Of a stretch of DNA of 64,000 bases, positions 17,715 through 25,963 are shown piece by piece. Origin of the DNA: Gillisella vitis (GTDB lineage: Bacteria; Pseudomonadota; Alphaproteobacteria; Rhizobiales; Rhizobiaceae). The stretch spans positions 62,001-126,000 of the forward strand of contig NZ_JACHLU010000010.1 of NCBI RefSeq assembly GCF_014204625.1, in the 5' to 3' direction. The stretch's first letter is position 1. Each line of letters opens with the position of its first letter. The notes under the pieces were generated by a model. That model was not told where the DNA came from. It searched no databases and saw nothing but the letters and a program-made list of their open reading frames with translations. The position numbers and the translations under genes are program-made.

Positions 17715-18929
17715 ATGTCGGTGGAAAAAATTGAGGTGGTGATCGTTGGCGCAGGTTTGGCCGGTTCGGTGGCCGCCATCGCTTTGTCCCGGCGCGGACG
17801 CAAGGTTGCTCTTGTGTGCGGCAAGGCCCGCCATCGTGATCAGCGCACCACAGCATTGATGGACCAGTCCATTGGCTTTCTGGATCGCCTCGGTCTGTGG
17901 GCCGATCTTGAATCAAAGGCCGAAGCCCTTTCCACAATGCAGATTATTGACGGTACCAAGCGCTTGCTGCGCGCGCCGCCTGTGGCGTTCCGAAGCTCGG
18001 AAATTGGCCTTGCTGCCTTTGGCTATAATTTTGCCAATACTGATCTGATGGCTGTTTTCGAGACCGCCATTGCCCGCGAACCAAACATTGTTGTTTATCA
18101 GCAGGATGCCGCCTCTGTTGCCTTTGGTGGCCCTCAGGCGCTTGTCAGGCTTGATGATGGCACAGAGCTATGGGCTGATCTGGTGGTTGGTGCAGATGGC
18201 CGCCGCTCGATGACACGCGAAGCAGCGGGTGTTTCTGTACGCACATGGTCTTATCCGCAAACCGCCGTTGTGCTGAATTTCTCTCATGCTTTGCCGCATA
18301 ACAACGTTTCGACAGAGTTTCACACAGAATCAGGCCCGTTCACGCAGGTGCCGCTACACGGCAATCGCTCCAGCCTCGTATGGGTGGTGCAGCCAGATGA
18401 AGCCAGTCGCTTGACAGCATTGCCGCTTGCAGAGCTTTCCGAGAGGGTGGAAGCCCGTATGCAATCGTTGCTGGGCAAGGTGACGGTTGAGGCTGATGCG
18501 CAGGCATGGCCGCTATCGGGCATGACAGCGCGGCACTACGGCAAGGGGCGTGCGGCCTTTATCGGCGAGGCAGCCCATGCTTTTCCGCCCATTGGCGCGC
18601 AAGGGCTGAACCTGAGCCTGAGAGACATCATGGCGCTGGAAGATCTGGTCGGAGAGGATTCGGGCAGGCCGCTTTCCGAGACGATCGGCAATCGCTTTGA
18701 CCGCCGCCGCAAGGTGGATGTGTTGAGCAGAACGGCAAGTGTTGATCTGCTCAATCGCTCGCTGCTGTCGCCTTTTCTGCCGGTTCAGATGGCGCGTGCC
18801 GCTGGCATTCACCTGCTTTCAGCGCTTTCGCCGCTTCGCCATTTTGTCATGCGCGAAGGTGTGGCTCCGGGACAGGGCTTTGGTGCTTTGCCACAGATGT
18901 TACGCGACAAGATCGCAGCCAGGTTTTAA
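17715..18929 (+). CDS. UbiH/UbiF/COQ6-family FAD-dependent hydroxylase
   Basis: Monooxygenase of 404 residues in the ubiquinone-hydroxylase family. The FAD dinucleotide motif is VIVGAGLAGS near residue 8, the DG motif is VVGADGRRS, and the second FAD motif is IGEAAHAFPPIGAQGLN, with Glu in place of the more usual Asp. Family members hydroxylate the benzoquinone ring at C5, C6 or C1; which position applies here cannot be told. I chose the ATG at 17715 because AAGGA stands just upstream and homologues begin there; the frame extends back to 17664. It converges on ccdA. Confidence 0.88.
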   Translation: MSVEKIEVVIVGAGLAGSVAAIALSRRGRKVALVCGKARHRDQRTTALMDQSIGFLDRLGLWADLESKAEALSTMQIIDGTKRLLRAPPVAFRSSEIGLAAFGYNFANTDLMAVFETAIAREPNIVVYQQDAASVAFGGPQALVRLDDGTELWADLVVGADGRRSMTREAAGVSVRTWSYPQTAVVLNFSHALPHNNVSTEFHTESGPFTQVPLHGNRSSLVWVVQPDEASRLTALPLAELSERVEARMQSLLGKVTVEADAQAWPLSGMTARHYGKGRAAFIGEAAHAFPPIGAQGLNLSLRDIMALEDLVGEDSGRPLSETIGNRFDRRRKVDVLSRTASVDLLNRSLLSPFLPVQMARAAGIHLLSALSPLRHFVMREGVAPGQGFGALPQMLRDKIAARF

Positions 18930-18932
18930 GAA

Positions 18933-19697
18933 TCAGCCGATTCGGGACAGAATCGGAAAGCTTTGCTGAAACCAGATGGCCAGATCGGTGACATAACCAA
19001 ACACAAAAGCAAGGCCGGTGAGCACCAGCAGCAGGCCCATCAGCTTTTCGACCAAACCAAGATGGCGCCGAAACCGCGCGAGAAACCGCATGAAGGTGCC
19101 GGAAAAGCCAGCCGCAATCCAGAACGGAATGGCCAGCCCCAGCGAATAAACTGCCAGCAGAACAGCACCCTGCCCCACGGTGTCGCGGGCGGCTGCCACA
19201 GCCAGAATGGCGCCCAGAACGGGGCCGATGCAGGGTGTCCAGCCAAAAGCAAAGGCAAGACCCATGACATAGGCACCTGTCAGCGTGGCAGGCTTGCCGC
19301 CGCTTGAGAATCGCGCTTCGCGCGCCAAAAGGCCAATGCGAAGAACACCCAGAAAATTCAGTCCCATGATGATGATGATCGCGCCGCCGATCTTGGAGAG
19401 AAGATCAAGGTGCTGACGCAACATCATGCCAATGGTAGAAGCCCCCGCCCCCAGAGCCACAAACACGGTGGCAAACCCAAGGGTGAAGCATAGCGCTGAC
19501 AAGAGAACGCCATTGCGCACCCGCGTTTCCATCACTGCCGCAGGACCGCCGCGAAACTGCTCGACACTGACACCCGCCATATAGCACAGATACGGCGGCA
19601 CCAGGGGCAACACGCAGGGCGACAGAAATGACAACGTGCCAGCAATCAGCGCGGTCAAAAACGGAATTTCAGCAATAGACACACTTTCCCCCAACAT
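18933..19697 (-). CDS. ccdA: Cytochrome c biogenesis protein CcdA
   Basis: Polytopic membrane protein of 254 residues (six hydrophobic segments) that passes electrons from cytoplasmic thioredoxin to periplasmic thiol proteins during cytochrome c maturation. The redox Cys pair is in segments 1 and 4: FLSPCVLPLVPP near residue 27 and GWTPCIGPVLGA near residue 144. A third Cys in LCYMAG is also seen in homologues. It stands alone, with no other ccm genes nearby, and ends 3 bases from the convergent hydroxylase stop. Confidence 0.92.
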   Translation of the reverse strand: MLGESVSIAEIPFLTALIAGTLSFLSPCVLPLVPPYLCYMAGVSVEQFRGGPAAVMETRVRNGVLLSALCFTLGFATVFVALGAGASTIGMMLRQHLDLLSKIGGAIIIIMGLNFLGVLRIGLLAREARFSSGGKPATLTGAYVMGLAFAFGWTPCIGPVLGAILAVAAARDTVGQGAVLLAVYSLGLAIPFWIAAGFSGTFMRFLARFRRHLGLVEKLMGLLLVLTGLAFVFGYVTDLAIWFQQSFPILSRIG

Positions 19698-19884
19698 CTC
19701 AGCGCAATCGCGGCATCGCCGATGTGGTAGCGCTGTTTGTCATCACATGCCAATCATCTTTTTTTGCTGTTTCAGAACAAAGGCCTGTTAAAAACCTGCA
19801 AAAACTCATTTTTTTGGGTTGACCCCACACATCACGCTGACTATGTTCCGCCCACTTCCTGAGGCAATGATTTGTCTCGCTTGG

Positions 19885-19960
19885 GAGAGCGTAGCTCAGC
19901 CGGTAGAGCAACTGACTTTTAATCAGTAGGTCATGGGTTCGAATCCCATCGCTCTCACCA
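19885..19960 (+). tRNA. tRNA-Lys (anticodon TTT)
   Basis: A complete 76-base cloverleaf. The acceptor stem GAGAGCG pairs with CGCTCTC. The D arm contains GCTCAGCCGGTAGAGC, the anticodon stem ACTGA/TCAGT encloses loop CTTTTAA with anticodon TTT, and the T arm is ATGGG-TTCGAAT-CCCAT. A discriminator A and an encoded CCA end follow. Confidence 0.97.
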
Positions 19961-20075
19961 CTTTAAATTCACCCACTGAAATTCAGCAAAACATGAAGCT
20001 CAGGTTTTACCGGCCAAACGTTGTGAACGCCTATGCAGCATCATGCGCTTGCTGAAACGCACGATGCTGTTCTTG

Positions 20076-20353
20076 CCTAGAGTCTGTCAGGTTCAGATTG
20101 AACCACAGTACACGACGCAAAGGTTTTGATCTGCCGCTTGCCCCCTCATCTCCCTGCCGGGATCTTCTCCCCGCTGGGGAGAAGAGGCATGAGGTAGCGT
20201 TTTGTTCTTGCGGCATTAATTTTAAATTCAGTGCTGTCAGCCTGGTCTCTTCTCCCCAGCGGGGAGAAGGTGGCGGTAGCCGGATGAGGGGGGTGGCGTA
20301 GCCGAAAAAACGTTTGCGTCGTGTACCATGCACTTTTCCCTGACAAACTCTAG
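20076..20353. repeat. Nested palindromic MITE-like element
   Basis: A 278-base element with three nested inverted repeats. The outer pair is CCTAGAGTCTGTCAGG (20076-20091) against CCCTGACAAACTCTAG (20338-20353). Inside that, tacacgacgcaaa (from 20108) matches tttgcgtcgtgta (ending about 20325). The innermost pair is cttctccccgctggggagaa (about 20162) against a cttctccccagcggggag arm (about 20251). No open frame inside looks real. The rest of 19961-20426 holds only a second partial end (ccctgacaaactcgag, 20403-20418). Confidence 0.75.
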
Positions 20354-20426
20354 ATTCTTTTGTTTTCGTTTGTCTTTTCGGGAAAACCGGGTTCCACTTT
20401 TCCCTGACAAACTCGAGGCAAAGGCT

Positions 20427-20822
20427 TCACTTCAGATGGGTGGGCAACTTCTCTTTCCAGTCACTCATGAGAATCAACGTGCATTCAACTGTTGCGCCAT
20501 CGGGCTGTATAAGCTGAAGCGTGCCTGCGGGCACGTTTGTATCCCAAGTGAAACTGTCAGATAAAAGCGTGAGCAAGTCGCATTTATACGCCGTGTCCAG
20601 ATTATCCAGCTGGTGCCTTGGTTTCCAGAACCGTGATTCGAGAATGCAGCTCATCGCGCTTTGCAGCAAAGATGAAATCCGGCCGGAAATGCAAATTTGG
20701 ATGGATAACACCGGCCTGCCCCGCTGATCCGGCCTGCTCTTATTATCCAGCGGGTTTTCCACACACGCAACGGCACTCATAAATTGAATATTATGAAAAC
20801 ATAAAATATCGATTGATTGCAA
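20427..20822 (-). CDS. Hypothetical protein, weakly supported
   Basis: I do not recognise this frame. It encodes up to 131 residues; an internal ATG at 20780 would give 117. The C-terminal half reads like a small folded domain (SFTWDTNVPAGTLQLIQPDG, then a strand-rich stretch ending SDWKEKLPTHLK). There is no signal peptide or membrane segment and no convincing ribosome site. It lies between two repeat regions. It may be a gene remnant or chance frame. Confidence 0.35.
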   Translation of the reverse strand: MQSIDILCFHNIQFMSAVACVENPLDNKSRPDQRGRPVLSIQICISGRISSLLQSAMSCILESRFWKPRHQLDNLDTAYKCDLLTLLSDSFTWDTNVPAGTLQLIQPDGATVECTLILMSDWKEKLPTHLK

Positions 20823-20865
20823 TCAGAAAGCGCCATTACAACTCTCGCAACAAGGGAGAGCAATC

Positions 20866-21009
20866 ATGCGCGCAATGAAAACCGGCCTGCTTATTCTGAT
20901 CCTGTGCTGCTTTGGCACCTCTGCCTTTGCCCATGGTGGCGGGCTTGATTCAAATGGATGTCACCACGACAGGAAAAAAGGCGGCTATCATTGCCACGGC
21001 AAAAAATAA
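20866..21009 (+). CDS. YHYH-motif exported micro-protein
   Basis: A 47-residue peptide not found by length-limited gene calling. A signal peptide (MRAMKTGLLILILCCFGTSAFA) is followed by a mature part of only 25 residues, HGGGLDSNGCHHDRKKGGYHCHGKK. It has the C-x(n)-YHCH pattern of the YHYH domain family of small secreted proteins. GGGAGAG lies 7-8 bases before the ATG. The His/Cys content suggests metal binding, which is inferred. The molecular role of the family is unknown to me. Confidence 0.8.
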   Translation: MRAMKTGLLILILCCFGTSAFAHGGGLDSNGCHHDRKKGGYHCHGKK

Positions 21010-21119
21010 CCCCTGCCTATTTATAGTTTTTTTATAGAGCCTCGAAAACCAGAGGGGTTAAACGCGAATTGAAACGAGTATTTTGGCTGAAAACTGCATA
21101 TATGCTTGCTGCTTAGCCA

Positions 21120-21355
21120 GATTTCCTGTAAATAATTTCTCGTTCGGGTACTTACGATCCCGGAGACTGGACTGATTGTATCACCGCGACTGGCCGTTAT
21201 CGGTTCTGCGGCGCTGGGGGCTTAACCTCCGATGGTAGACGTCTTTTCCCCGTTATCTCGACTACCGACCTGTCTCTTCGTGAAGAGGCGATCAATGTTT
21301 TATCCGGGGTGCCGGGTGAGGCTAAAATAAAACTCAAGGGAAAAGGACTTATCCC
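21120..21355 (+). promoter_or_regulatory. Long leader upstream of the cold-shock gene
   Basis: The gap 21010-21355 (346 bases) has no gene. Its right half is GC-richer and contains short self-complementary segments, for example tctcttcgtgaagaggcgat with CTCTTC/GAAGAG, and gggggcttaacctcc. Cold-shock genes often have long structured leaders that control translation at low temperature. Whether this one does is inferred; the transcription start is not visible. A purine-rich site (aagggaaaagga) lies just before the ATG at 21356. Confidence 0.4.
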
Positions 21356-21568
21356 ATGGCCATTAAAGGCGTTGTAAAATTCTTCAATCAGGACAAGGGC
21401 TTCGGCTTCATCACTCCAGAAGGCGGCGCAAAGGACGTATTCGTTCACATCTCCGCTCTTCAGGCTGCTGGTATCCAGACTCTGCGTGACGGTCAGGAAG
21501 TGACCTTCGACACAGAAGCTGACCGCATGGGCAAAGGCCCCAAGGCTGTAAACATCCGCGCTGCGTGA
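21356..21568 (+). CDS. Cold-shock protein (CspA family)
   Basis: A 70-residue single cold-shock domain that binds single-stranded RNA or DNA. The RNP1 motif KGFGFITP and RNP2 motif VFVHISAL are intact. Length and sequence are typical of alphaproteobacterial CspA proteins, which are RNA chaperones. A hairpin terminator follows the stop. Several paralogues usually exist per genome, so I do not assign a specific symbol. Confidence 0.96.
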   Translation: MAIKGVVKFFNQDKGFGFITPEGGAKDVFVHISALQAAGIQTLRDGQEVTFDTEADRMGKGPKAVNIRAA

Positions 21569-21600
21569 TTGTTTCGCCTTCGCCGTCCGGCGAAGTATTT

Positions 21601-21637
21601 CGAACGGCGTTCCTCGCGGAGCGCCGTTTTTGTTTTG
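21601..21637 (+). terminator. Rho-independent terminator after the cold-shock gene
   Basis: AACGGCG and CGCCGTT enclose a short loop (ttcctcgcggag) and are followed by TTTTTGTTTTG. It lies about 35 bases after the csp stop. A weaker GC-rich hairpin (cttcgccgtccggcgaag) lies immediately upstream. Confidence 0.75.
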
Positions 21638-21673
21638 TGTTATGGTCAGAGTACACAACGCAAAACGAAAGAC

Positions 21674-21818
21674 CACTCCCCAACCCTCCCCACAAGGTGG
21701 AGGGAGCACCTTGAATGCTTCGCTACCGTTGCTGTTCTCAATGATTTATGATGAAAAACAGCGGCTTGCACAGAGTGCAACAAACTCCCTCCCCCTTGTG
21801 GGGAGGGTTGGGGAGGGG
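21674..21818. repeat. Inverted-repeat element with CCCTCCCC arms
   Basis: Two arms of about 33 bases (21674-21706 and 21785-21818) are imperfect reverse complements built around CCCAACCCTCCCCACAAGG. They flank about 78 bases without a coding frame of note. Such CCCTCCCCACAAG elements are common between genes in Hyphomicrobiales. The copy sits between the csp terminator and the end of dusA. Confidence 0.7.
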
Positions 21819-21863
21819 TTTTAAACGGCAAAAACCTTCGCACCGTGTCGTCTGACTCTGGTG

Positions 21864-22925
21864 TTATGGCCTCACCAGCCCACCCGCAATATCCACAGCG
21901 GCAAAGGCATCGGCAATCACCTGTGGCCCTGCCCCCGGCTTTGGTCCGTCTGCCGACAAAATCTGCCGAAAGCGTCTTGCGCCCGCATAGCCCTGAAAGA
22001 GGCCAACCATGTGGCGGGTCAGATGCACCAGTCGCCCGCCCTCTGCAATGTGGCGCGCGGCCTGCTCCATCATCGCATCACGGATAAAATCCCAATCGGC
22101 TGCAATGTCCGGCTCGCCATAGATGACAGAGTCAACGCTTGTAAGAATTGTCGCATTGTTATAGGCGGCGCGGCCCAGCATGACGCCATCAACATGTTTC
22201 AAATGTTCTGCGGCTTCATCAAGGGTTGCAATGCCACCGTTAATGCCAATGAAAACAGAGGGGTTGGCTTCGCGCATCCGGTAGACCAGCGGATAATCCA
22301 GCGGTGGAACTTCACGATTTTCCTTGGGGCTTAACCCCTGAAGCCAGGCTTTGCGGGCGTGAATCCAGATGGCATCCGCCCCTGCCCCGATCATGCGCTG
22401 GAGAAAATCGGGCAACACCTCTTCCGGCTGCTGATCATCCACACCGATTCGACATTTGACCGTGACCGGCACCGTTGACACCGCCTTCATGGCGCGAATG
22501 CAGGCTTCAACGGTCTGGGGCTCGCGCATCAGGCAGGCGCCAAAAGTGCCTGCCTGTACACGGTCTGAAGGACAGCCGACATTGAGATTGATTTCGTCAT
22601 AGCCCCAATCGCTGGCAATGCGCACAGCTTCCACCAGTTTCTGCGGGTCCGAGCCGCCAAGCTGAAGCGCCAGCGGGTGCTCACTGGCATCAAAGGCCAG
22701 CAGCCGATCACGCTTGCCGTGGATAATCGCATCGGCCACAATCATCTCGGTGTAGAGCAGGCCCCGGCGCGTCAACAGCCGATGAAACCGGCGGCAGAAT
22801 GTATCCGTCCAGTCAATCATTGGGGCCACGGCAAAGACCTTGCCTTTGGAATAGTGTGAAAATCCCGATGTTTCGGGGTTTTCCGGTGTCGTCATCATCG
22901 CAAGTTGTCTTCCGTTATCGCTCAT
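21864..22925 (-). CDS. dusA: tRNA-dihydrouridine synthase DusA
   Basis: FMN enzyme that reduces uridines in the D loop of tRNA with NADPH. The FMN-binding start of the barrel is VAPMIDWTDTFCRRFHR, and the catalytic Cys is in NVGCPSDRVQAGTFGACLM. Further landmarks are VTVKCRIGVDD, WIHARKAWLQGLSP and GINGGI. These are features of the DusA subfamily. The start is uncertain: the frame opens at 23021, ATGs occur at 22925 and 22898, and only the part from about residue 60 of the longest frame is conserved. It is divergent from the DUF1489 gene. Confidence 0.9.
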   Translation of the reverse strand: MSDNGRQLAMMTTPENPETSGFSHYSKGKVFAVAPMIDWTDTFCRRFHRLLTRRGLLYTEMIVADAIIHGKRDRLLAFDASEHPLALQLGGSDPQKLVEAVRIASDWGYDEINLNVGCPSDRVQAGTFGACLMREPQTVEACIRAMKAVSTVPVTVKCRIGVDDQQPEEVLPDFLQRMIGAGADAIWIHARKAWLQGLSPKENREVPPLDYPLVYRMREANPSVFIGINGGIATLDEAAEHLKHVDGVMLGRAAYNNATILTSVDSVIYGEPDIAADWDFIRDAMMEQAARHIAEGGRLVHLTRHMVGLFQGYAGARRFRQILSADGPKPGAGPQVIADAFAAVDIAGGLVRP

Positions 22926-23039
22926 GGCCCCGTTCTTAACGCTGAAAGCGCTTTGCGTCCACGCACGAGCGTGATCAACATTGTCGAGAATCCGCATGAC
23001 AGGCTTGACCGGATCGCGCAAAGCGTTATCTCGTGTCGC

Positions 23040-23477
23040 ATGGCGTTACATTTGATCAAACTCTGTGTTGGTGCGGAAAGCATTGACGATCTCAAACATT
23101 GGGTCGCAGACCGCGCCCTTGTGGCCATGTCGGCTGGACTTCAGCCGCAAAGCGGACATGTCACCCGCATGGTTCCCAAGCGGGTTGACGAATTGCTGGA
23201 TGGCGGCTCGCTCTACTGGATCATCAAGGGTCAGGTGGCGGCGCGGCAAAAGCTGCTGGATGTTGTCAGCTTCACTGACGACGATGGCATAAACCGCTGC
23301 GAACTGATTCTGGGGCCAGAAGTGATTGAAACCGTGCCAGCACCACGCAGGCCATTTCAGGGCTGGCGCTATCTGACCGATGCCGACGCCCCGCGCGATC
23401 TTGCCGCAAGCGGTGCGAACATTGATGATATGCCCGACGAAATGAAGCGGGAACTGGCAGAGCTTGGCCTGCTTTAA
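23040..23477 (+). CDS. DUF1489 family protein
   Basis: A 145-residue protein of the alphaproteobacterial DUF1489 family, whose function is unknown to me. Features are MALHLIKLCVGAESIDDLKHW at the N-terminus, TRMVPKRVDELLDGGSLYWI and the C-terminal FQGWRYLTDADAP and DDMPDEMKRELAELGLL. The start at 23040 matches the usual beginning of the family; a longer frame from 22905 would overlap the dusA promoter. There is no signal peptide or membrane segment. Confidence 0.85.
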   Translation: MALHLIKLCVGAESIDDLKHWVADRALVAMSAGLQPQSGHVTRMVPKRVDELLDGGSLYWIIKGQVAARQKLLDVVSFTDDDGINRCELILGPEVIETVPAPRRPFQGWRYLTDADAPRDLAASGANIDDMPDEMKRELAELGLL

Positions 23478-23495
23478 GTCTTTGTCTTCCGCGCT

Positions 23496-24572
23496 TTATC
23501 TCTGCAAAATCAGCTTTTGCCAATCCTGAATGAAGCGCTTTCGCTGCGCTTCATCCTGGGCAGCCAACAAGGCTGGTCCGATACGGATCGGCCTGCCGAT
23601 GCCAGATTCAATCAGCGACACGGGACCATCGACCCCCGGCGGCAGATCAAATCCCTTGGCAAAGAAAAAGGATTTATCCCGTGCCGTTTTGCGTCCACGC
23701 ACCGACAGAAGATAATTGAGAAAACGGGTACCAAGCTCTGGATGGGCTGCGCGCACAGGAATCATCGCGCCCCGCGACAGAATCAGCGCATAATCACGCG
23801 GAATGACAATTTTCAGATCCGGGTTTTTGAGTGACGCTGCATAGGCGTAAGAGCCAAGCACATTATAGGCAATGCGGATATTACCATTGGCAATTTCCCC
23901 CAGAACTTCATTATTGCAGCAGCGGATAATGGCCTTTGTCCGGCTCAGGCTTTCCAGCAGGCGGCCGTAAACGGTTGGTGCAATCCGCGCATCGTTGAAA
24001 GCCAACAGATAGCCGACCCCGGAAGCGTTGATGTCATAGGTGCCAATCCGGCCCTGATATTCAGTGGGCTTGCGGCGTAAAAGATCGGCCAGCCCTTCGT
24101 GACTTTTTGGCACGTCTTCTGCTGGCACACGGCTGGCGTCATAGACAAAAACGGCAGGCTCAAACGTAAACCCGAACACTTCGTTGCGCCAATTGGCCCA
24201 ATCTGCCACCGAGGCCGTCTCAATGGATTGATGCGGCTGGGCGCACCCATCATTGGCCAGCTTGACCAATTGATCCACCGAGGATGACAGCACAATATCG
24301 GCCATGCGTGATCCATTGGCGCAGGCCAGTGCCGAATCCCGAAACAGGTCATTGGTGACATAATCGGTGATTTCGATGGTGGTATTGGGTTCAATCTGTT
24401 GAAAATCCAGCACCAGCGGCCGCATGGCATCCAGATCGGTGGCAGCGTGAATGACCAGTCGCGCCTGCTCCGGCTGCGGTGCGACAAACACAACCCGCTC
24501 GCCCTCGGCTGCAAAACTGTTTGCCGCGCAAAGCCACAGACACGGCCACAACAACGAGAATAGTCGCTTCAT
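23496..24572 (-). CDS. Orphan periplasmic binding protein in the TctDE operon
   Basis: An exported protein of 358 residues. Its signal peptide (MKRLFSLLWPCLWLCAANSFAA) precedes a bilobal binding-protein domain of the iron/spermidine (Fbp/PotD) class: VIHAATDLDAMRPLVLDF, MADIVLSSSVDQLVKLAND and IRIAYNVLGSYAYA. No ABC permease or ATPase gene adjoins it. It overlaps the 3' end of the histidine kinase gene by 4 bases and so belongs to the tctD-tctE operon. I infer that it presents a ligand to the kinase or scavenges an anion for the system; the ligand is unknown. Confidence 0.8.
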   Translation of the reverse strand: MKRLFSLLWPCLWLCAANSFAAEGERVVFVAPQPEQARLVIHAATDLDAMRPLVLDFQQIEPNTTIEITDYVTNDLFRDSALACANGSRMADIVLSSSVDQLVKLANDGCAQPHQSIETASVADWANWRNEVFGFTFEPAVFVYDASRVPAEDVPKSHEGLADLLRRKPTEYQGRIGTYDINASGVGYLLAFNDARIAPTVYGRLLESLSRTKAIIRCCNNEVLGEIANGNIRIAYNVLGSYAYAASLKNPDLKIVIPRDYALILSRGAMIPVRAAHPELGTRFLNYLLSVRGRKTARDKSFFFAKGFDLPPGVDGPVSLIESGIGRPIRIGPALLAAQDEAQRKRFIQDWQKLILQR

Positions 24573-25963
24573 GCCGAGCCTGCATCATGGAGTGGAAGTT
24601 CTAACCAGGTCGTAAATCCCGCTCCATCGGCCTTTTCCCGAAAACCGATACGGCCACCAAGCGCTGTGGCAACTTCAGAGGCGATGGCAAAGCCAAGGCC
24701 TGAGGTTTTACCATCCTTGTTATGGGATACGAACCGCTGCGTCACCTGCGGCCATTGCTCTGGCGGAATGCCGGGACCATCATCTTCCACCTCCACCACA
24801 GCATGATCGCCATGTCGGGCAACCCGCACATCAAGACGGGCCTGCATCCCGTGTTTGAGGGCGTTATCAATCAGATTGGTAATGGCTTCCCGCAGGCTCA
24901 GCATGTCGGCCATCACGATCAGATCCTCATCGGGTGCCTCAAAAGACACAACAGCATCCGGGTCAATGGTGATGGGCACCGTTGCCCGAAAGGCCTTTCG
25001 CGCCACATCGTTCAGAGACATGGGCGAAAGTTGCGCCGAATCAAAACGGTGAATGACCATGGCATGATTGAGCAATTGATTGGTAAACCGCCCCAGTTCT
25101 ATGGCCCGGTTGCGAACGCGCTCCAGATGTCGCCGGTCTTCTGGCGACATATTGTCCTCGTTGATCAGGCTGACCTGTGCGGACAGAGCCGTCAGCGGCG
25201 TGCGAATCTGGTGAGCGCTATCGGCCACATAGCGTTGCAACAGCTTCACGCGCTGATCCAGCCGGGTGATGAAATGATTGATGGAGGTGACAAAAGGCGC
25301 AATTTCCCTTGGCACATCAACGGTCAGCGGCGTAAGATCCTGCGGATCGCGGCTTGCCAGCACAACACCAAGATCGGCCAGAGGTTTGAGCGAATAACGC
25401 GCCGCCAAGGCCGTTGCGGCCAATGCCAGACTGCTCATCACAGCCACCAGCAGAATTGCCCTGCTTGTCAGCTCTGAAATCAGATTCCGACGGGCTTCCG
25501 TGGTCTGAGCCAGAATAATATAGGTCCAGCCTGATTTGCCCGCATCGGCAATGGCGCGCGCAACGGTCACTACCCGCACATCCGCGCCGTGAAACGTGCC
25601 GTCGCGCAAGACGGGGCCTGCGTGGCTTTCCGTAAAGCTGGCATCATTGTGCAGGTCGCTGTAACCAGTCAAGGTTGCACCGCTGGGACCAATCACCCGA
25701 TAAAAAATCCGGTCCCTGCCCGCCAGCCCCAGCAATTCAAAGGCCGAAGACGGCAGGGCAATTTTCATGTCGCCATCGGTGATCACAAGGCTTTCCACCA
25801 TCTGAAAAGCGGCCCCAACGAGAATGCGATCATAGGCATCGTCAGCCGCTGCACGGGCGTAAAACCATGCGCCGCTGACAAGGACTGCGGCACCCAGCAG
25901 CACAATCATTCCGGCGCGTACCATCAGCCGCGCAAACAGCGAGGCATTATTGGTTGCTGTCAT
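24569..25963 (-). CDS. TctE-type sensor histidine kinase
   Basis: Membrane kinase of 464 residues. Membrane segments at about 15-37 and 168-190 enclose a periplasmic sensor domain of the 2CSK_N type. A HAMP-like linker follows, then the phosphoacceptor His251 in SAHQIRTPLTAL. The ATP-binding part has NLIDNALKHG, VEDDGPGIP and GLGFAIASEV. The start at 25963 places the first membrane segment correctly and overlaps the regulator stop by 17 bases. With the regulator at 25947 and the tctCBA genes divergently placed, it probably controls tricarboxylate or related carboxylate uptake. Confidence 0.92.
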   Translation of the reverse strand: MTATNNASLFARLMVRAGMIVLLGAAVLVSGAWFYARAAADDAYDRILVGAAFQMVESLVITDGDMKIALPSSAFELLGLAGRDRIFYRVIGPSGATLTGYSDLHNDASFTESHAGPVLRDGTFHGADVRVVTVARAIADAGKSGWTYIILAQTTEARRNLISELTSRAILLVAVMSSLALAATALAARYSLKPLADLGVVLASRDPQDLTPLTVDVPREIAPFVTSINHFITRLDQRVKLLQRYVADSAHQIRTPLTALSAQVSLINEDNMSPEDRRHLERVRNRAIELGRFTNQLLNHAMVIHRFDSAQLSPMSLNDVARKAFRATVPITIDPDAVVSFEAPDEDLIVMADMLSLREAITNLIDNALKHGMQARLDVRVARHGDHAVVEVEDDGPGIPPEQWPQVTQRFVSHNKDGKTSGLGFAIASEVATALGGRIGFREKADGAGFTTWLELPLHDAGSA

